Below are positions 1 to 10,535 of a DNA stretch of 64,000 bases, piece after piece. Source of the stretch: Marinilabiliaceae bacterium (GTDB lineage Bacteria; Bacteroidota; Bacteroidia; Bacteroidales; Marinilabiliaceae). The notes under the pieces were generated by a model. That model saw only the letters and a program-made list of their open reading frames with translations, was not told the origin of the DNA and searched no databases. Both the position numbers and the translations under genes were made by a program. Every line of letters begins with the position of its first letter. Positions within the stretch are counted from its first letter, which is position 1. The stretch lies in contig WRMI01000001.1 of NCBI GenBank assembly GCA_009777175.1, positions 1 through 64,000 on the forward strand, given 5' to 3'.

Positions 1-141
1 TGTATAATAAGAATAAAAATTTTTAAGATATGCCAAGAATAAATTTTGTCACAAAGAGATTTCACAAAGGACACAAAGTATTAAATATCAACATATATCA
101 ACTTGTGATCTTTGTGCATTCTTTGTGTACTTTGTGGTTGA

Positions 142-363
142 AAACACTTTTTGGAGTGGACTCAACAAAAAATAAACTTGAAGAAAAAATGATCATCAAA
201 AAATATTTTTGAAATCTTCTAATAAAAAAATTTTTTATCAACTATTATGTATAATAAGAATAAACACTTTTCGGAGTGGACTCAACAAAAAATAAACTTG
301 AAGAAAAAATGATCATCAAAAAATATTTTTGAAATCTTCTAATAAAAAAAATTTTTATCAACT
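142..363. repeat. Two near-identical ~100-bp direct repeats (142-243 and 262-363), period 120 bp
   Basis: aaacactttt(t/c)ggagtggactcaacaaaaaataaacttgaagaaaaaatgatcatc... appears twice at an exact 120-bp offset with about 2 mismatches. Confidence 0.95.
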
Positions 364-395
364 TATATAATAATATTAATAAATAATTTTAAGAT

Positions 396-1952
396 ATGCC
401 AAGAATAAATTTTAAAGCATTAACCGAAGGAAGAGAATCAAATCAAATTACTCTTCCATTTGACATAATGATTTGTCATTACTTCACAAATGGTGGGTAT
501 TTAGGAAAAGTTAAATTTCCAACAAGAAAAAATCAAAACATTTTGGAGTGGTCATCAATTTCACTACCTGATTGGAAATGGACTGGGAAACCAAGACGTA
601 ATAAAAAAGAGATGGCATTACTCATCGAATGGATTAAAAAATATGAATATGTGATAATAGAAATTGGTTGCAAGAGACTTGATTTCACTACATTTTATAA
701 ATTTCTCAAGATTTTTTACAATGAGAAGATTTTAGATAACTTCGTATTATTCAAAAAAGAGAAAACATTATTACCACTTGATATTATGCTTGTTAATTGG
801 AAAGAATTCGACTATAGAAATTTTCCACAAATTGTAGTATGCCTTGATACAAATTTAAATTTTATTGGGGTAGTAGAGGTATCTTATCCTGAAAAAACAG
901 TATTTATTGAAGAATTTAGAGGATTTGAATACAACGATATAAGTAAATGGATTATAAAATATGAAGAATATATTAAAGGACTTGCTTTTGGAAAGGTAGA
1001 GTATAACGAATTTTTATCTAAATTAGAGCATGATAATAGTAATTATGTCTATAATGAAAGTGGCAATATCATTTATGATTTCAAAATGGATTATATTGAT
1101 GAAAGTAGTCCCCGTAGCGTAATGAACTTTTGTGATCCAATACTCCAAAAGGAATTTTACGGAAATGTCTACTATTTTGGCTATAGATTTAAGAAATATG
1201 AAGAACTTAAAGATTATTATACAAAAAGCGATTTTGATATAATAAAAAGTCAATTAAAAATACAATTAAAGGAAGTAAATAGTAGGAATTGGATTGGCAA
1301 AAAATTGATAGAGAAAGCTTTAGGAAGATTAAACTCGAAAATGAAAGTTAATTCTAAAATATTTGGCGATATTAATATAATTATATTTCCAAATTTTAAG
1401 AGTAATAATTTAAATGATAAAATATCGCGTGCGGTTTGTAGGTTTGTTCGTTCATTAGATTATGCTGAATATAAAGAAATTAAAAACATACCAATGATAG
1501 AAAATCCTATACCATACGAAAAAGACTGGTATAGGAAACCGAGACCAGAGGAAGAAAAGATTTGGTTCCACGTGGACCAAATGCTCATTGATAGACGACA
1601 TTATAAAATACCTGACGAAGAGTTTGAAAAAGAAATAACAATAGTTAATAAAATAATTGATAGTTTTAATAAATGTGGCAAATTTCAAATAAATTTAATT
1701 GCTAAAGAAGAGGAAATACTTTTTAGAGTACATTTTCGGAAATATTTGAAATTTGAGATAAGTATATTCAACAAAGATGAAGATCATACAAACATACTAT
1801 TGGTAGATGAAAATATATTAACAGAAGAAAACATCAACACCTCAAATGCCACGCTTATAGAAATGATAACCAGAACCGAAGAGCTGATAAACGCCACTGG
1901 CGGAAGTGTTGATGATTATAAAATTTTCTGTTTTAAATTAATGGGAAGATAA
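396..1952 (+). CDS. Multi-module protein of unknown function; paralogous module plus C-terminal phosphoribosyltransferase-like region
   Basis: 518-aa ORF; module PQIVVCLDTNLNFIGVVEV...ISKWIIKYEEYI shared with four other ORFs here; C-term ILLVDENILTEENINTSNATLIEMI resembles a type I PRTase PRPP loop. Confidence 0.7.
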   Translation: MPRINFKALTEGRESNQITLPFDIMICHYFTNGGYLGKVKFPTRKNQNILEWSSISLPDWKWTGKPRRNKKEMALLIEWIKKYEYVIIEIGCKRLDFTTFYKFLKIFYNEKILDNFVLFKKEKTLLPLDIMLVNWKEFDYRNFPQIVVCLDTNLNFIGVVEVSYPEKTVFIEEFRGFEYNDISKWIIKYEEYIKGLAFGKVEYNEFLSKLEHDNSNYVYNESGNIIYDFKMDYIDESSPRSVMNFCDPILQKEFYGNVYYFGYRFKKYEELKDYYTKSDFDIIKSQLKIQLKEVNSRNWIGKKLIEKALGRLNSKMKVNSKIFGDINIIIFPNFKSNNLNDKISRAVCRFVRSLDYAEYKEIKNIPMIENPIPYEKDWYRKPRPEEEKIWFHVDQMLIDRRHYKIPDEEFEKEITIVNKIIDSFNKCGKFQINLIAKEEEILFRVHFRKYLKFEISIFNKDEDHTNILLVDENILTEENINTSNATLIEMITRTEELINATGGSVDDYKIFCFKLMGR

Positions 1953-1996
1953 CATGGAATTAAATATTTATAAACATAACCCAAAATTAATAATTT

Positions 1997-3649
1997 ATGA
2001 ATAAAAAATTGATGCCATTCTTTGAGTTGGCAAAACTATCGAGTAATGACACAGGGTTTGCTCAGGGTATATCAATAGTCAAAAAGTTTGGAGAACCTGA
2101 AGTAATAGTGATATTTGACCCTTGTGATGGTGAACAAAATATCAGAAATTTTCCCTACATTAGAGTTCACGATTTAGATGTTGTGGGAGAATATAATAAA
2201 GAAAAAGTTGATATAGATTCAATTAAAAAATGGACAATCAGCAATAAAGAAAAAATTGATAATCTATTTTATAACGAAATTGATAACGATATCTTTCGCT
2301 TATATGTAATGTTTTCAACAAAAGTAGATGATCTCGAATATTTTATACCTATAAAACCATGGAGAAGTGGATTATCTCTTTCTGTGTGGATTGATGAATT
2401 GGACTATTACAAATATGAAAAGATTCAAATTTCTGTTATATGTAAATGTTCAAATGACAAATTTGTTGGAGTTGTCAGTGCAATTGACCCTAAACAGTTT
2501 TTGTTTATTAAGGGATATGAAAAATATTCAAAAGAAATTGTGCAATGGGTACGAAAATATCAACAAGACATCATAAATGTTTCCAAAGGAAAAATGCAAG
2601 GACTTGATTTTGTGGGCATAGTAGCTAATGACCGTGTGTTTGAAAGTATAAATGAAACAAAGCCGCCTGACCAAGTACATGTTAATAGTAAACTCGTTTA
2701 CACGTTTGACATTAACTTTAATGATGATCATCCCGATAACATTATGTGCTTATGCGATGAAACATATAATACAGAAGTTAGTCGTGATATACATTTTGTA
2801 TCTTATAAATTTAAAGAATATTCTGAAGTTAGCGGCAACTTTTTTGACGAAAAAGAGTTTAACGATGTAAAAAGCGAATTTAGAAAACAATTGAAAGATA
2901 ATAGAAGTAAGAAAAATTGGATTGGTGAAAAGTTTATTAAACAAGCTTTAGAAAAATTAAAGTGGATTCATAAAATAGATTATGAAGAGTATAATGATAT
3001 TTGCGTCATTATTTATCCAAAGACACCAAGCCACGATAAATTAACTGACTCTATTGTGTACGAAACTCTTTCATCGGTTTACGGAGCAAATGAAATTGAA
3101 GATAAGAAAATTATGGAATTACGTTTGATTAATAACAAAGTACAAAAAGAGGATAGTTGGTATTGGCCATCAGAAGAGGGAGAATCAAATATTTGGTTTA
3201 ATGAGCAGGACTTATATCGGGAGATATTATATAGAAAAGCAAAAGAATATCTAAAAGAATATGATGGCGATGAACTGAAACTAAAAATTAAAGAGGCGAA
3301 AGAATGGGCAGAAGAACAATATGAAAAAGATAGTGAGATAGTTAATAGAATTATTAGCCGTTTCAATAATGTCGGAAAATTTGAAATAAAGGAAATTGCA
3401 GGAACCGAAGAAGTCAAATTTAGAAAGTATTTTCATGATTATTTGAGATTTGAGAATATTGAATATTTTTTTGATAAGGATATTGTCAACATATTAATAA
3501 TAGGAAAAAATATAATGACAGATGATGATATAACTACATCCAACTCCACACTTTTAGAAATGATAAAACGAACAGAGGAGCTTTTAAGAATAAAAGGCGC
3601 TAATCCGAGGGATTATAGAATAATCTGTTTTAGGTTGTTAGGAAATTAA
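1997..3649 (+). CDS. Paralogue of the 396-1952 product; C-terminal phosphoribosyltransferase-like region
   Basis: 550-aa ORF; C-term DDDITTSNSTLLEMIKRTEELLRIKGANPRDYRIICFRLLGN aligns with the 396-1952 product and with D-D-x-x-T-[TS]-G-x-T-L PRPP-loop patterns. Confidence 0.7.
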   Translation: MNKKLMPFFELAKLSSNDTGFAQGISIVKKFGEPEVIVIFDPCDGEQNIRNFPYIRVHDLDVVGEYNKEKVDIDSIKKWTISNKEKIDNLFYNEIDNDIFRLYVMFSTKVDDLEYFIPIKPWRSGLSLSVWIDELDYYKYEKIQISVICKCSNDKFVGVVSAIDPKQFLFIKGYEKYSKEIVQWVRKYQQDIINVSKGKMQGLDFVGIVANDRVFESINETKPPDQVHVNSKLVYTFDINFNDDHPDNIMCLCDETYNTEVSRDIHFVSYKFKEYSEVSGNFFDEKEFNDVKSEFRKQLKDNRSKKNWIGEKFIKQALEKLKWIHKIDYEEYNDICVIIYPKTPSHDKLTDSIVYETLSSVYGANEIEDKKIMELRLINNKVQKEDSWYWPSEEGESNIWFNEQDLYREILYRKAKEYLKEYDGDELKLKIKEAKEWAEEQYEKDSEIVNRIISRFNNVGKFEIKEIAGTEEVKFRKYFHDYLRFENIEYFFDKDIVNILIIGKNIMTDDDITTSNSTLLEMIKRTEELLRIKGANPRDYRIICFRLLGN

Positions 3650-3671
3650 TATATATAAAAAATTAAATTAT

Positions 3672-4304
3672 ATGCAAATTATAAATAAAAAAATGAAGCC
3701 ATTATTTGAAATGGCAAAAATGGTATACGATGATACAGGGATTTTGGAATCTATATTTTTAAGTAAAAAGACATCAGAACATGAAGCAAGGATAAAATTT
3801 GATCCTAGAAATGGTGAAAAAAAATCAAGAAAGTGGCCATACATTAGAGTTCACGATTTGAAAGTTTATGGAGAATATAGTAAGAAAGTTGACATTGATT
3901 CACTAATACAATGGACTAGCGACAACAGAGAAAATATAAATAATGTCTTTTATGAAAAGATTGACTTTGACGTGTTTCGTTTGTTTTTAAGATTTTCAAG
4001 AAAAATGGATGATATTGGAGATTTCATAAAAATACCAAAAACCCATAGTATGAATAGAACGAGTCTTGATATTCATATTGATACTGATTCTTATTTTGCA
4101 GTATGCAAGTCCCAGGTTTGTATTATTTGTACAAAAAATAATAACAAATTTGTTGGAATTGTCAGTGCAGAAGACCCTAAACAATTTTTGTTTATTAAGG
4201 GATATGAAAGATATGCAGAAGAAATTGTATCATGGGTATGGTTAAATCGACAAGATGTTATAGATTCTTCAAATGGAAAAAAGTATTGGTTTAGTAAGCA
4301 ATAA
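3672..4304 (+). pseudogene. 5' fragment of a third paralogue, probably frameshifted/truncated
   Basis: N-terminal ~200 aa parallel to the 1997-3649 product (KPLFEMAK...DDTG; YIRVHDL.VYGEY; DPKQFLFIKGYE.YAEEIV), then stops; similarity appears to continue in another frame (ggtttagtaagcaataac vs gggcatagtagctaatgac). Confidence 0.6.
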
Positions 4305-4562
4305 CAAATTATATGGTAAAAAATGGAGTTTTTGTCTCCCTATCCCAATACATTTATATCATTATTAAACAACAAGATAACACATTGTTGAAATTAAAAA
4401 ATCACATTTATTTTTAGTAATTTTCAAAATAATATCAGTAGAATAAAAAAAGTAATTACTTTTGTATAAAAATATAACGTTTTTGGATGGTTACGGGACT
4501 TCAACTGTTCGGAAATGTTAAAATTTAATATTTTTAGAAGTCCGAATTAAAATTTATATCAT

Positions 4563-5633
4563 ATGGAAAATTTAGAAAAGCATCTAAAGGACATTTGCAG
4601 GAAGGACAGCGATGGCACGTTTGACGATTATAATGAACGTCAGATTTCGCAAGAAATAGTTCTTCCTATTTTGTTCAACTTGGGTTGGACAATTACAGAT
4701 GCGAAGGAGGTATATCCTGAATTTCGTACCAAATTTAATTTCAGGATAGATTATGCATTGATTTTAAATGGGATACACAAAGTTCTAATTGAAGTCAAAA
4801 GAAAAAGTGTTGAATTGGATGAAAAAGCAGAGGAACAATTGGAAAAATATCTGCGGGAATACTCCAATACAAATTTTGTTTGTGTTTTAACCAATGGTTT
4901 AATGTGGAAATTTTATGTTTATAACGAAAAAGATGAACGCATAGAATTGGTATCAGTAGTGGTAATTGAAAATGCATCGGCAAGCAAAAGGTTGAGCGAC
5001 TTTTTATCAAAAGAAAAGGTTGCGAATGGCGATGCCATAAAAATTTTAAGAGAATTAAAGAAAAGCCAAACAGATCCAGAGTATGAAAAAATAATGGAAG
5101 AAGGCTGGAGCTATTTATTTAGCAACGATTTTTTGCAGGAAGAACTTACAAAATTGATAAATAACGAAGTTCTATTACTCAATGGATTTTCTGTTGGAGA
5201 AGAAGATTTGAGAAATTTTATTGGTAAGAAATTACAAGCGATCATTCCTGCCGTGATACCGCGTAAATCACAATTTAAAGGGAATTTAAGAATTATATCG
5301 TATAAAAAACCACGAAAGGTAATTATTCATACATCTTCTAAAGGTATGTTAAAATTTGGTAATATGAAGTTAGCCATAAAAGCGTTTGTTGAAGATATTT
5401 CATATGAAAATCCTAAAATTTTAGAAGACTACTATAATTCTGATGAAAATCATGGAAGATTGCATAATTACATAGCCAAATCCTTTGATGAACTAACAGA
5501 CAAAGGATCTACTGTAGAAGCGAATGGCTGGCATATAAATGTTAATTTAGAACACGAGAAGGTTTTTAAATATATTTGGGAACCTTTGTGTAAAAGAATG
5601 GGAAAGACTCCGCGATTTATTGAGTTGCCGTGA
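4563..5633 (+). CDS. HsdR N-terminal-like PD-(D/E)XK nuclease domain protein
   Basis: YNERQISQEIVLPILFNLGWT...RIDYALILNGIHKVLIEVKRKSVELDEKAEEQLEKYLREY...FVCVLTNGLMWKFY: D-(x)n-EVK core of the HSDR_N family; no helicase motifs in the C-term. Confidence 0.75.
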   Translation: MENLEKHLKDICRKDSDGTFDDYNERQISQEIVLPILFNLGWTITDAKEVYPEFRTKFNFRIDYALILNGIHKVLIEVKRKSVELDEKAEEQLEKYLREYSNTNFVCVLTNGLMWKFYVYNEKDERIELVSVVVIENASASKRLSDFLSKEKVANGDAIKILRELKKSQTDPEYEKIMEEGWSYLFSNDFLQEELTKLINNEVLLLNGFSVGEEDLRNFIGKKLQAIIPAVIPRKSQFKGNLRIISYKKPRKVIIHTSSKGMLKFGNMKLAIKAFVEDISYENPKILEDYYNSDENHGRLHNYIAKSFDELTDKGSTVEANGWHINVNLEHEKVFKYIWEPLCKRMGKTPRFIELP

Positions 5634-5673
5634 AGATCACATTTCTTTTGAGCAAACTCACAATCGTTTCGCC

Positions 5674-5718
5674 CGCTCATGCGGCTTAGTGGTCGTGCCC
5701 CACATAGCCGCATGAGCG
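5674..5718. other. GC-rich 13-bp perfect inverted repeat (cgctcatgcggct / agccgcatgagcg), 19-nt loop
   Basis: Direct reading; arms extend imperfectly to gtttcgc / gcgagac; no T-tract follows. Confidence 0.85.
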
Positions 5719-5805
5719 TGTGCGAGACATTGAAAATAAACAATTCAAAACCATTAAACCCAAAAAATTGATAATAAATAAAATAACATACAAAATAATT
5801 TTAAT

Positions 5806-6390
5806 ATGAAAAAAACCAAAAAAGAATCGCACCCTATCAATATAATGATTGATGAAAACGCACTTTACATACCTACAAAAACGAAAAAAAACACACAAAT
5901 GAAAAAGCGAAAAAAAGAATTTGATGTTAAAGATATGAAGGAAGAGGAGTTGGATATGATTTTAGAATGGTCAGAAAAATACATACCAAAAATAGTAGAT
6001 GTGTATGAAGGTCGTCTTGCAGAAGAGATATTATATGAGGCGTTTAATAAATTTCTATTTGATGACAGTTTTTTGGATAATTACAGAGAAATAGGTAAAC
6101 ATCGGACAAGGCTCCCTATCAATATAATGATCGATGAAAACGAAGTTTACATACATACAAAAACGCCACAAATTGTCGTATGCACGGATGACAATTGGGA
6201 TTTTATAGGAGTCGTTAGCATAGAAAATACAAAAGAAGCAGTATTTATTGATGACAAATATAACTATTTGCAAAAAGAAATATCACTGTGGATAGAAAAA
6301 TATAGGGAATTCCTGCAAAAAGTGGCTGATAATGAAATTGATACTACTGAATTCGTGGCTAAATTAGAGTACGATTTCAGAAATCAATAA
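5806..6390 (+). CDS. Stand-alone copy of the paralogous module (unknown function)
   Basis: LPINIMIDENEVYIHTKTPQIVVCTDDNWDFIGVVSIENTKEAVFID...ISLWIEKYREFL parallels the 396-1952 product. Confidence 0.65.
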   Translation: MKKTKKESHPINIMIDENALYIPTKTKKNTQMKKRKKEFDVKDMKEEELDMILEWSEKYIPKIVDVYEGRLAEEILYEAFNKFLFDDSFLDNYREIGKHRTRLPINIMIDENEVYIHTKTPQIVVCTDDNWDFIGVVSIENTKEAVFIDDKYNYLQKEISLWIEKYREFLQKVADNEIDTTEFVAKLEYDFRNQ

Positions 6391-6414
6391 ATAAATATAC
6401 TAAAAAATATAGAG

Positions 6415-6885
6415 ATGAAAAAGCAAAAGAACGAGAATCAAAAAAATATGGACGCAGTTTTGGAGTGGACAAAAAAATACCAGCGTGAAATAATAGATAT
6501 AGGTGAAGGTCGGCTTGACGTTGATATTTTTATAACGTTTTTAAGACTACTGAACAGAGAAGGTGCGCAAGATAGTTACATAGTATTAGGCAAACATTTG
6601 ACAAACCTGTCTATCGAAATAATGATTTATGAAAACAGAGATAACTCATATCCCAAAACGCCATTAGTTGTCGTATGCTTGGATGAGAAACGTGTTTATG
6701 CAGGCGTAGTTAGCATCGATAATACCCAATACGCAGTATTTACCGACGAAAAATACAAGTATCTACAAAACGAAATATCTTTATGGATTGGAAAATACAA
6801 ATCTGAAATTGAAAAAGTAGCTGACAATAAAATGGAGGTTAGCGAATTTGCAGTAAAATTGGAACACGATAAAACTAATAACTAA
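6415..6885 (+). CDS. Stand-alone copy of the paralogous module (unknown function)
   Basis: LSIEIMIYENRDNSYPKTPLVVVCLDEKRVYAGVVSIDNTQYAVFTDEKYKYLQNEISLWIGKYKSEI, close to the 5806-6390 product. Confidence 0.65.
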   Translation: MKKQKNENQKNMDAVLEWTKKYQREIIDIGEGRLDVDIFITFLRLLNREGAQDSYIVLGKHLTNLSIEIMIYENRDNSYPKTPLVVVCLDEKRVYAGVVSIDNTQYAVFTDEKYKYLQNEISLWIGKYKSEIEKVADNKMEVSEFAVKLEHDKTNN

Positions 6886-6889
6886 AACA

Positions 6890-7489
6890 ATGGCAAGAAC
6901 CCAATACAAAATCCAAGAGGTTGGTTTATATATCAAAGAAAAAATTGATATTTCCAAACGACCAATAGTTGATGATAAATTATCTACACTTGAAGTTATG
7001 AAAAAAGTGAAATATTTTCAACTTCATCTTGATTATAAAGAGATGTGTTATGTCATTTATGTCAATAATGCAGACAAATTGTTATCAATAATAAAAATCA
7101 GTGAGGGTAGTGATACAAATGCAACCGTAAGTATAAAACAGATTATGCAAGGCGCATTACTACAAAATGCAGTAGGTATGATATTAGTTCATAATCATCC
7201 CAGTGGAAATGAAAAGCCAAGCGACAAAGATATAAAATTGACAAATCGTGTTAGAAAGTGTGCTAAGATGTTTGATATTGAACTAATTGACCATATAATC
7301 ATAACCCCGGATGATAGTTACTCGTTTGAAGAAGATTATTCCCCCAAAAAACAAAAACAGACATTTATAGAAAATATCATAGACGAAACAGAAAAAATTG
7401 AGCGAGATATTTTAAAGAAACAACTTAAAGAAAACGAAGATTTTTATAAAAAGATGCTTGATGAAGAGCTTTTATTTGAAAGAGATTGA
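6890..7489 (+). CDS. RadC-like JAB/MPN-domain protein without an HhH N-terminus
   Basis: LLQNAVGMILVHNHPSGNEKPSDKDIKLTNRVRKCAKMFDIELIDHIIIT: HxHPSG metal-binding motif. Confidence 0.85.
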   Translation: MARTQYKIQEVGLYIKEKIDISKRPIVDDKLSTLEVMKKVKYFQLHLDYKEMCYVIYVNNADKLLSIIKISEGSDTNATVSIKQIMQGALLQNAVGMILVHNHPSGNEKPSDKDIKLTNRVRKCAKMFDIELIDHIIITPDDSYSFEEDYSPKKQKQTFIENIIDETEKIERDILKKQLKENEDFYKKMLDEELLFERD

Positions 7490-7601
7490 ACTGTTTTATT
7501 TTGTTATTCAAAAAACAAAACTTTGTGCAACAAGCAGATGGATGACATTGTGTGGGCAACATCTCACTGCTCACATCACATCCCAACACTCAAATCTCGC
7601 T

Positions 7602-7643
7602 ACTCACTACTGAATACTCACTACTGAATACTCACTACTCACT
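7602..7643. repeat. Short tandem heptamer array (ACTCACT/ACTGAAT), 6 units
   Basis: ACTCACT ACTGAAT ACTCACT ACTGAAT ACTCACT ACTCACT read directly; contains the stop codon of the 7635-8408 gene. Confidence 0.95.
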
Positions 7644-8408
7644 ACCAACAACAGTAAAATCATCCGCATCCATCCAAGCAGGAAATTTTTCTTTGAATTG
7701 ATTTAGTTTATTAAGTGAAAGTTCTGCTTTTATTAATCCTTCTTCATCTTCTTTTAATGAGCCGATTATATTACCAAGATAATCATAAATATAACTATGT
7801 CCGTTGTAACTTATTTCGTTACTATTTCCGATGCGGTTAACTCCTGCTGTATAGCATTGATTTTCAATAGCACGCGCTTTTAGGAGTGTTTTCCAAACGT
7901 CAATTCTTGGTTTGGGCCAATTGGCGTTAAAAAGAGCTAAATCATAATTGTTTCGATTGCGGCACCAGACAGGGAATCGTATATCATAACAGACAAATAG
8001 TGCGCAGCGCCACCCTTTTAAATCTATTATTGAATTTTTGTTACCCGGCGTATAAACCAAATCTTCGTCACTCATGCGAAAAAGATGTTTTTTGTCATAT
8101 TTTTCGATTTTTCCATTAGGATAAACAGCCAAAAATCGGTTGTAGTATAGTCCATTCTCTTTGATAGAAACACTTCCAGCGATAACAGCATCTTTTTGTA
8201 ATGCAAAATTTTTCATCCAATTAATTGTATCACCTTCCATTGTTTCGGCTATTTTATGGGGGTTCATAGAAAAACCTGTATTAAACATTTCAGGCAAAAG
8301 AATCAAATCAAAATGTTCAGTTTCATTTAGAAACATATTTTCAATTTTGATTAAATTGAATGACGGCGATTCCCACGCTATATCGTACTGAACAAGAACA
8401 ATTTTCAT
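7635..8408 (-). CDS. Nitrilase/omega-amidase family carbon-nitrogen hydrolase
   Basis: LLPEMFNTGFSM, KKHLFRMSDED, ALFVCYDIRFPVWCRNR: Glu-Lys-Cys triad context. Confidence 0.88.
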   Translation of the reverse strand: MKIVLVQYDIAWESPSFNLIKIENMFLNETEHFDLILLPEMFNTGFSMNPHKIAETMEGDTINWMKNFALQKDAVIAGSVSIKENGLYYNRFLAVYPNGKIEKYDKKHLFRMSDEDLVYTPGNKNSIIDLKGWRCALFVCYDIRFPVWCRNRNNYDLALFNANWPKPRIDVWKTLLKARAIENQCYTAGVNRIGNSNEISYNGHSYIYDYLGNIIGSLKEDEEGLIKAELSLNKLNQFKEKFPAWMDADDFTVVGSE

Positions 8409-8442
8409 TGGAATAGAAAAAATAAAATGGGTTCTATTCTAA

Positions 8443-10223
<1,781 letters not shown>

Positions 10224-10247
10224 TTATTTTGTTATATAAAGTCTATT

Positions 10248-10530
10248 ACTCATTTACTCATTTATTACAAGGCAGGCGACCGCAAGGGTACGCCCCTACA
10301 CTTATTCACTCATTCACCCATTCACTCATTTATTACAAGGCGGGCGACCGCAAGGGTACGCCCCTACACTTATTCTCTCATTCACTCATTTATTACAAGG
10401 CGGGCGACCGCAAGGGTGCGCCCCTACACTTATTCTCTCATTCACCCATTCACTCATTTATTACAAGGCGGGCGACCGCAAGGGTGCGCCCCTACACTTA
10501 TTCTCTCATTCACCCATTCACTCATTCACT
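10248..10530. repeat. Four-copy composite tandem repeat (octamer array plus GGGCGACCGCAAGGGT(A/G)CGCCCCTACA palindrome), period ~60-70 bp
   Basis: tcactcatttattacaaggcgggcgaccgcaagggtacgcccctacacttattc recurs four times between atpD and the polyprenyl synthase. Confidence 0.95.
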
Positions 10531-10535
10531 GATAG

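Noticed and set aside
30-212. 60-aa ORF MPRINFVTKRFHKGHK...
   Set aside because: Starts like the 396 gene but immediately reads into the CACAAAG spacer element; better explained as a remnant
1023-1253. Antisense ORFs in the track (e.g. 1023-1253, 1455-1688, 3079-3417, 9158-9442, 11825-12184)
   Set aside because: Lie wholly inside confident genes on the opposite strand, with low-complexity or shadow translations
6890-7489. Housekeeping radC at 6890
   Set aside because: Lacks the N-terminal HhH region; the full-length radC is at 32089-32790, so this is an accessory JAB protein
10248-10530. Possible CRISPR array
   Set aside because: Only four copies, the spacer is part of the repeat, no unique spacers, no cas genes
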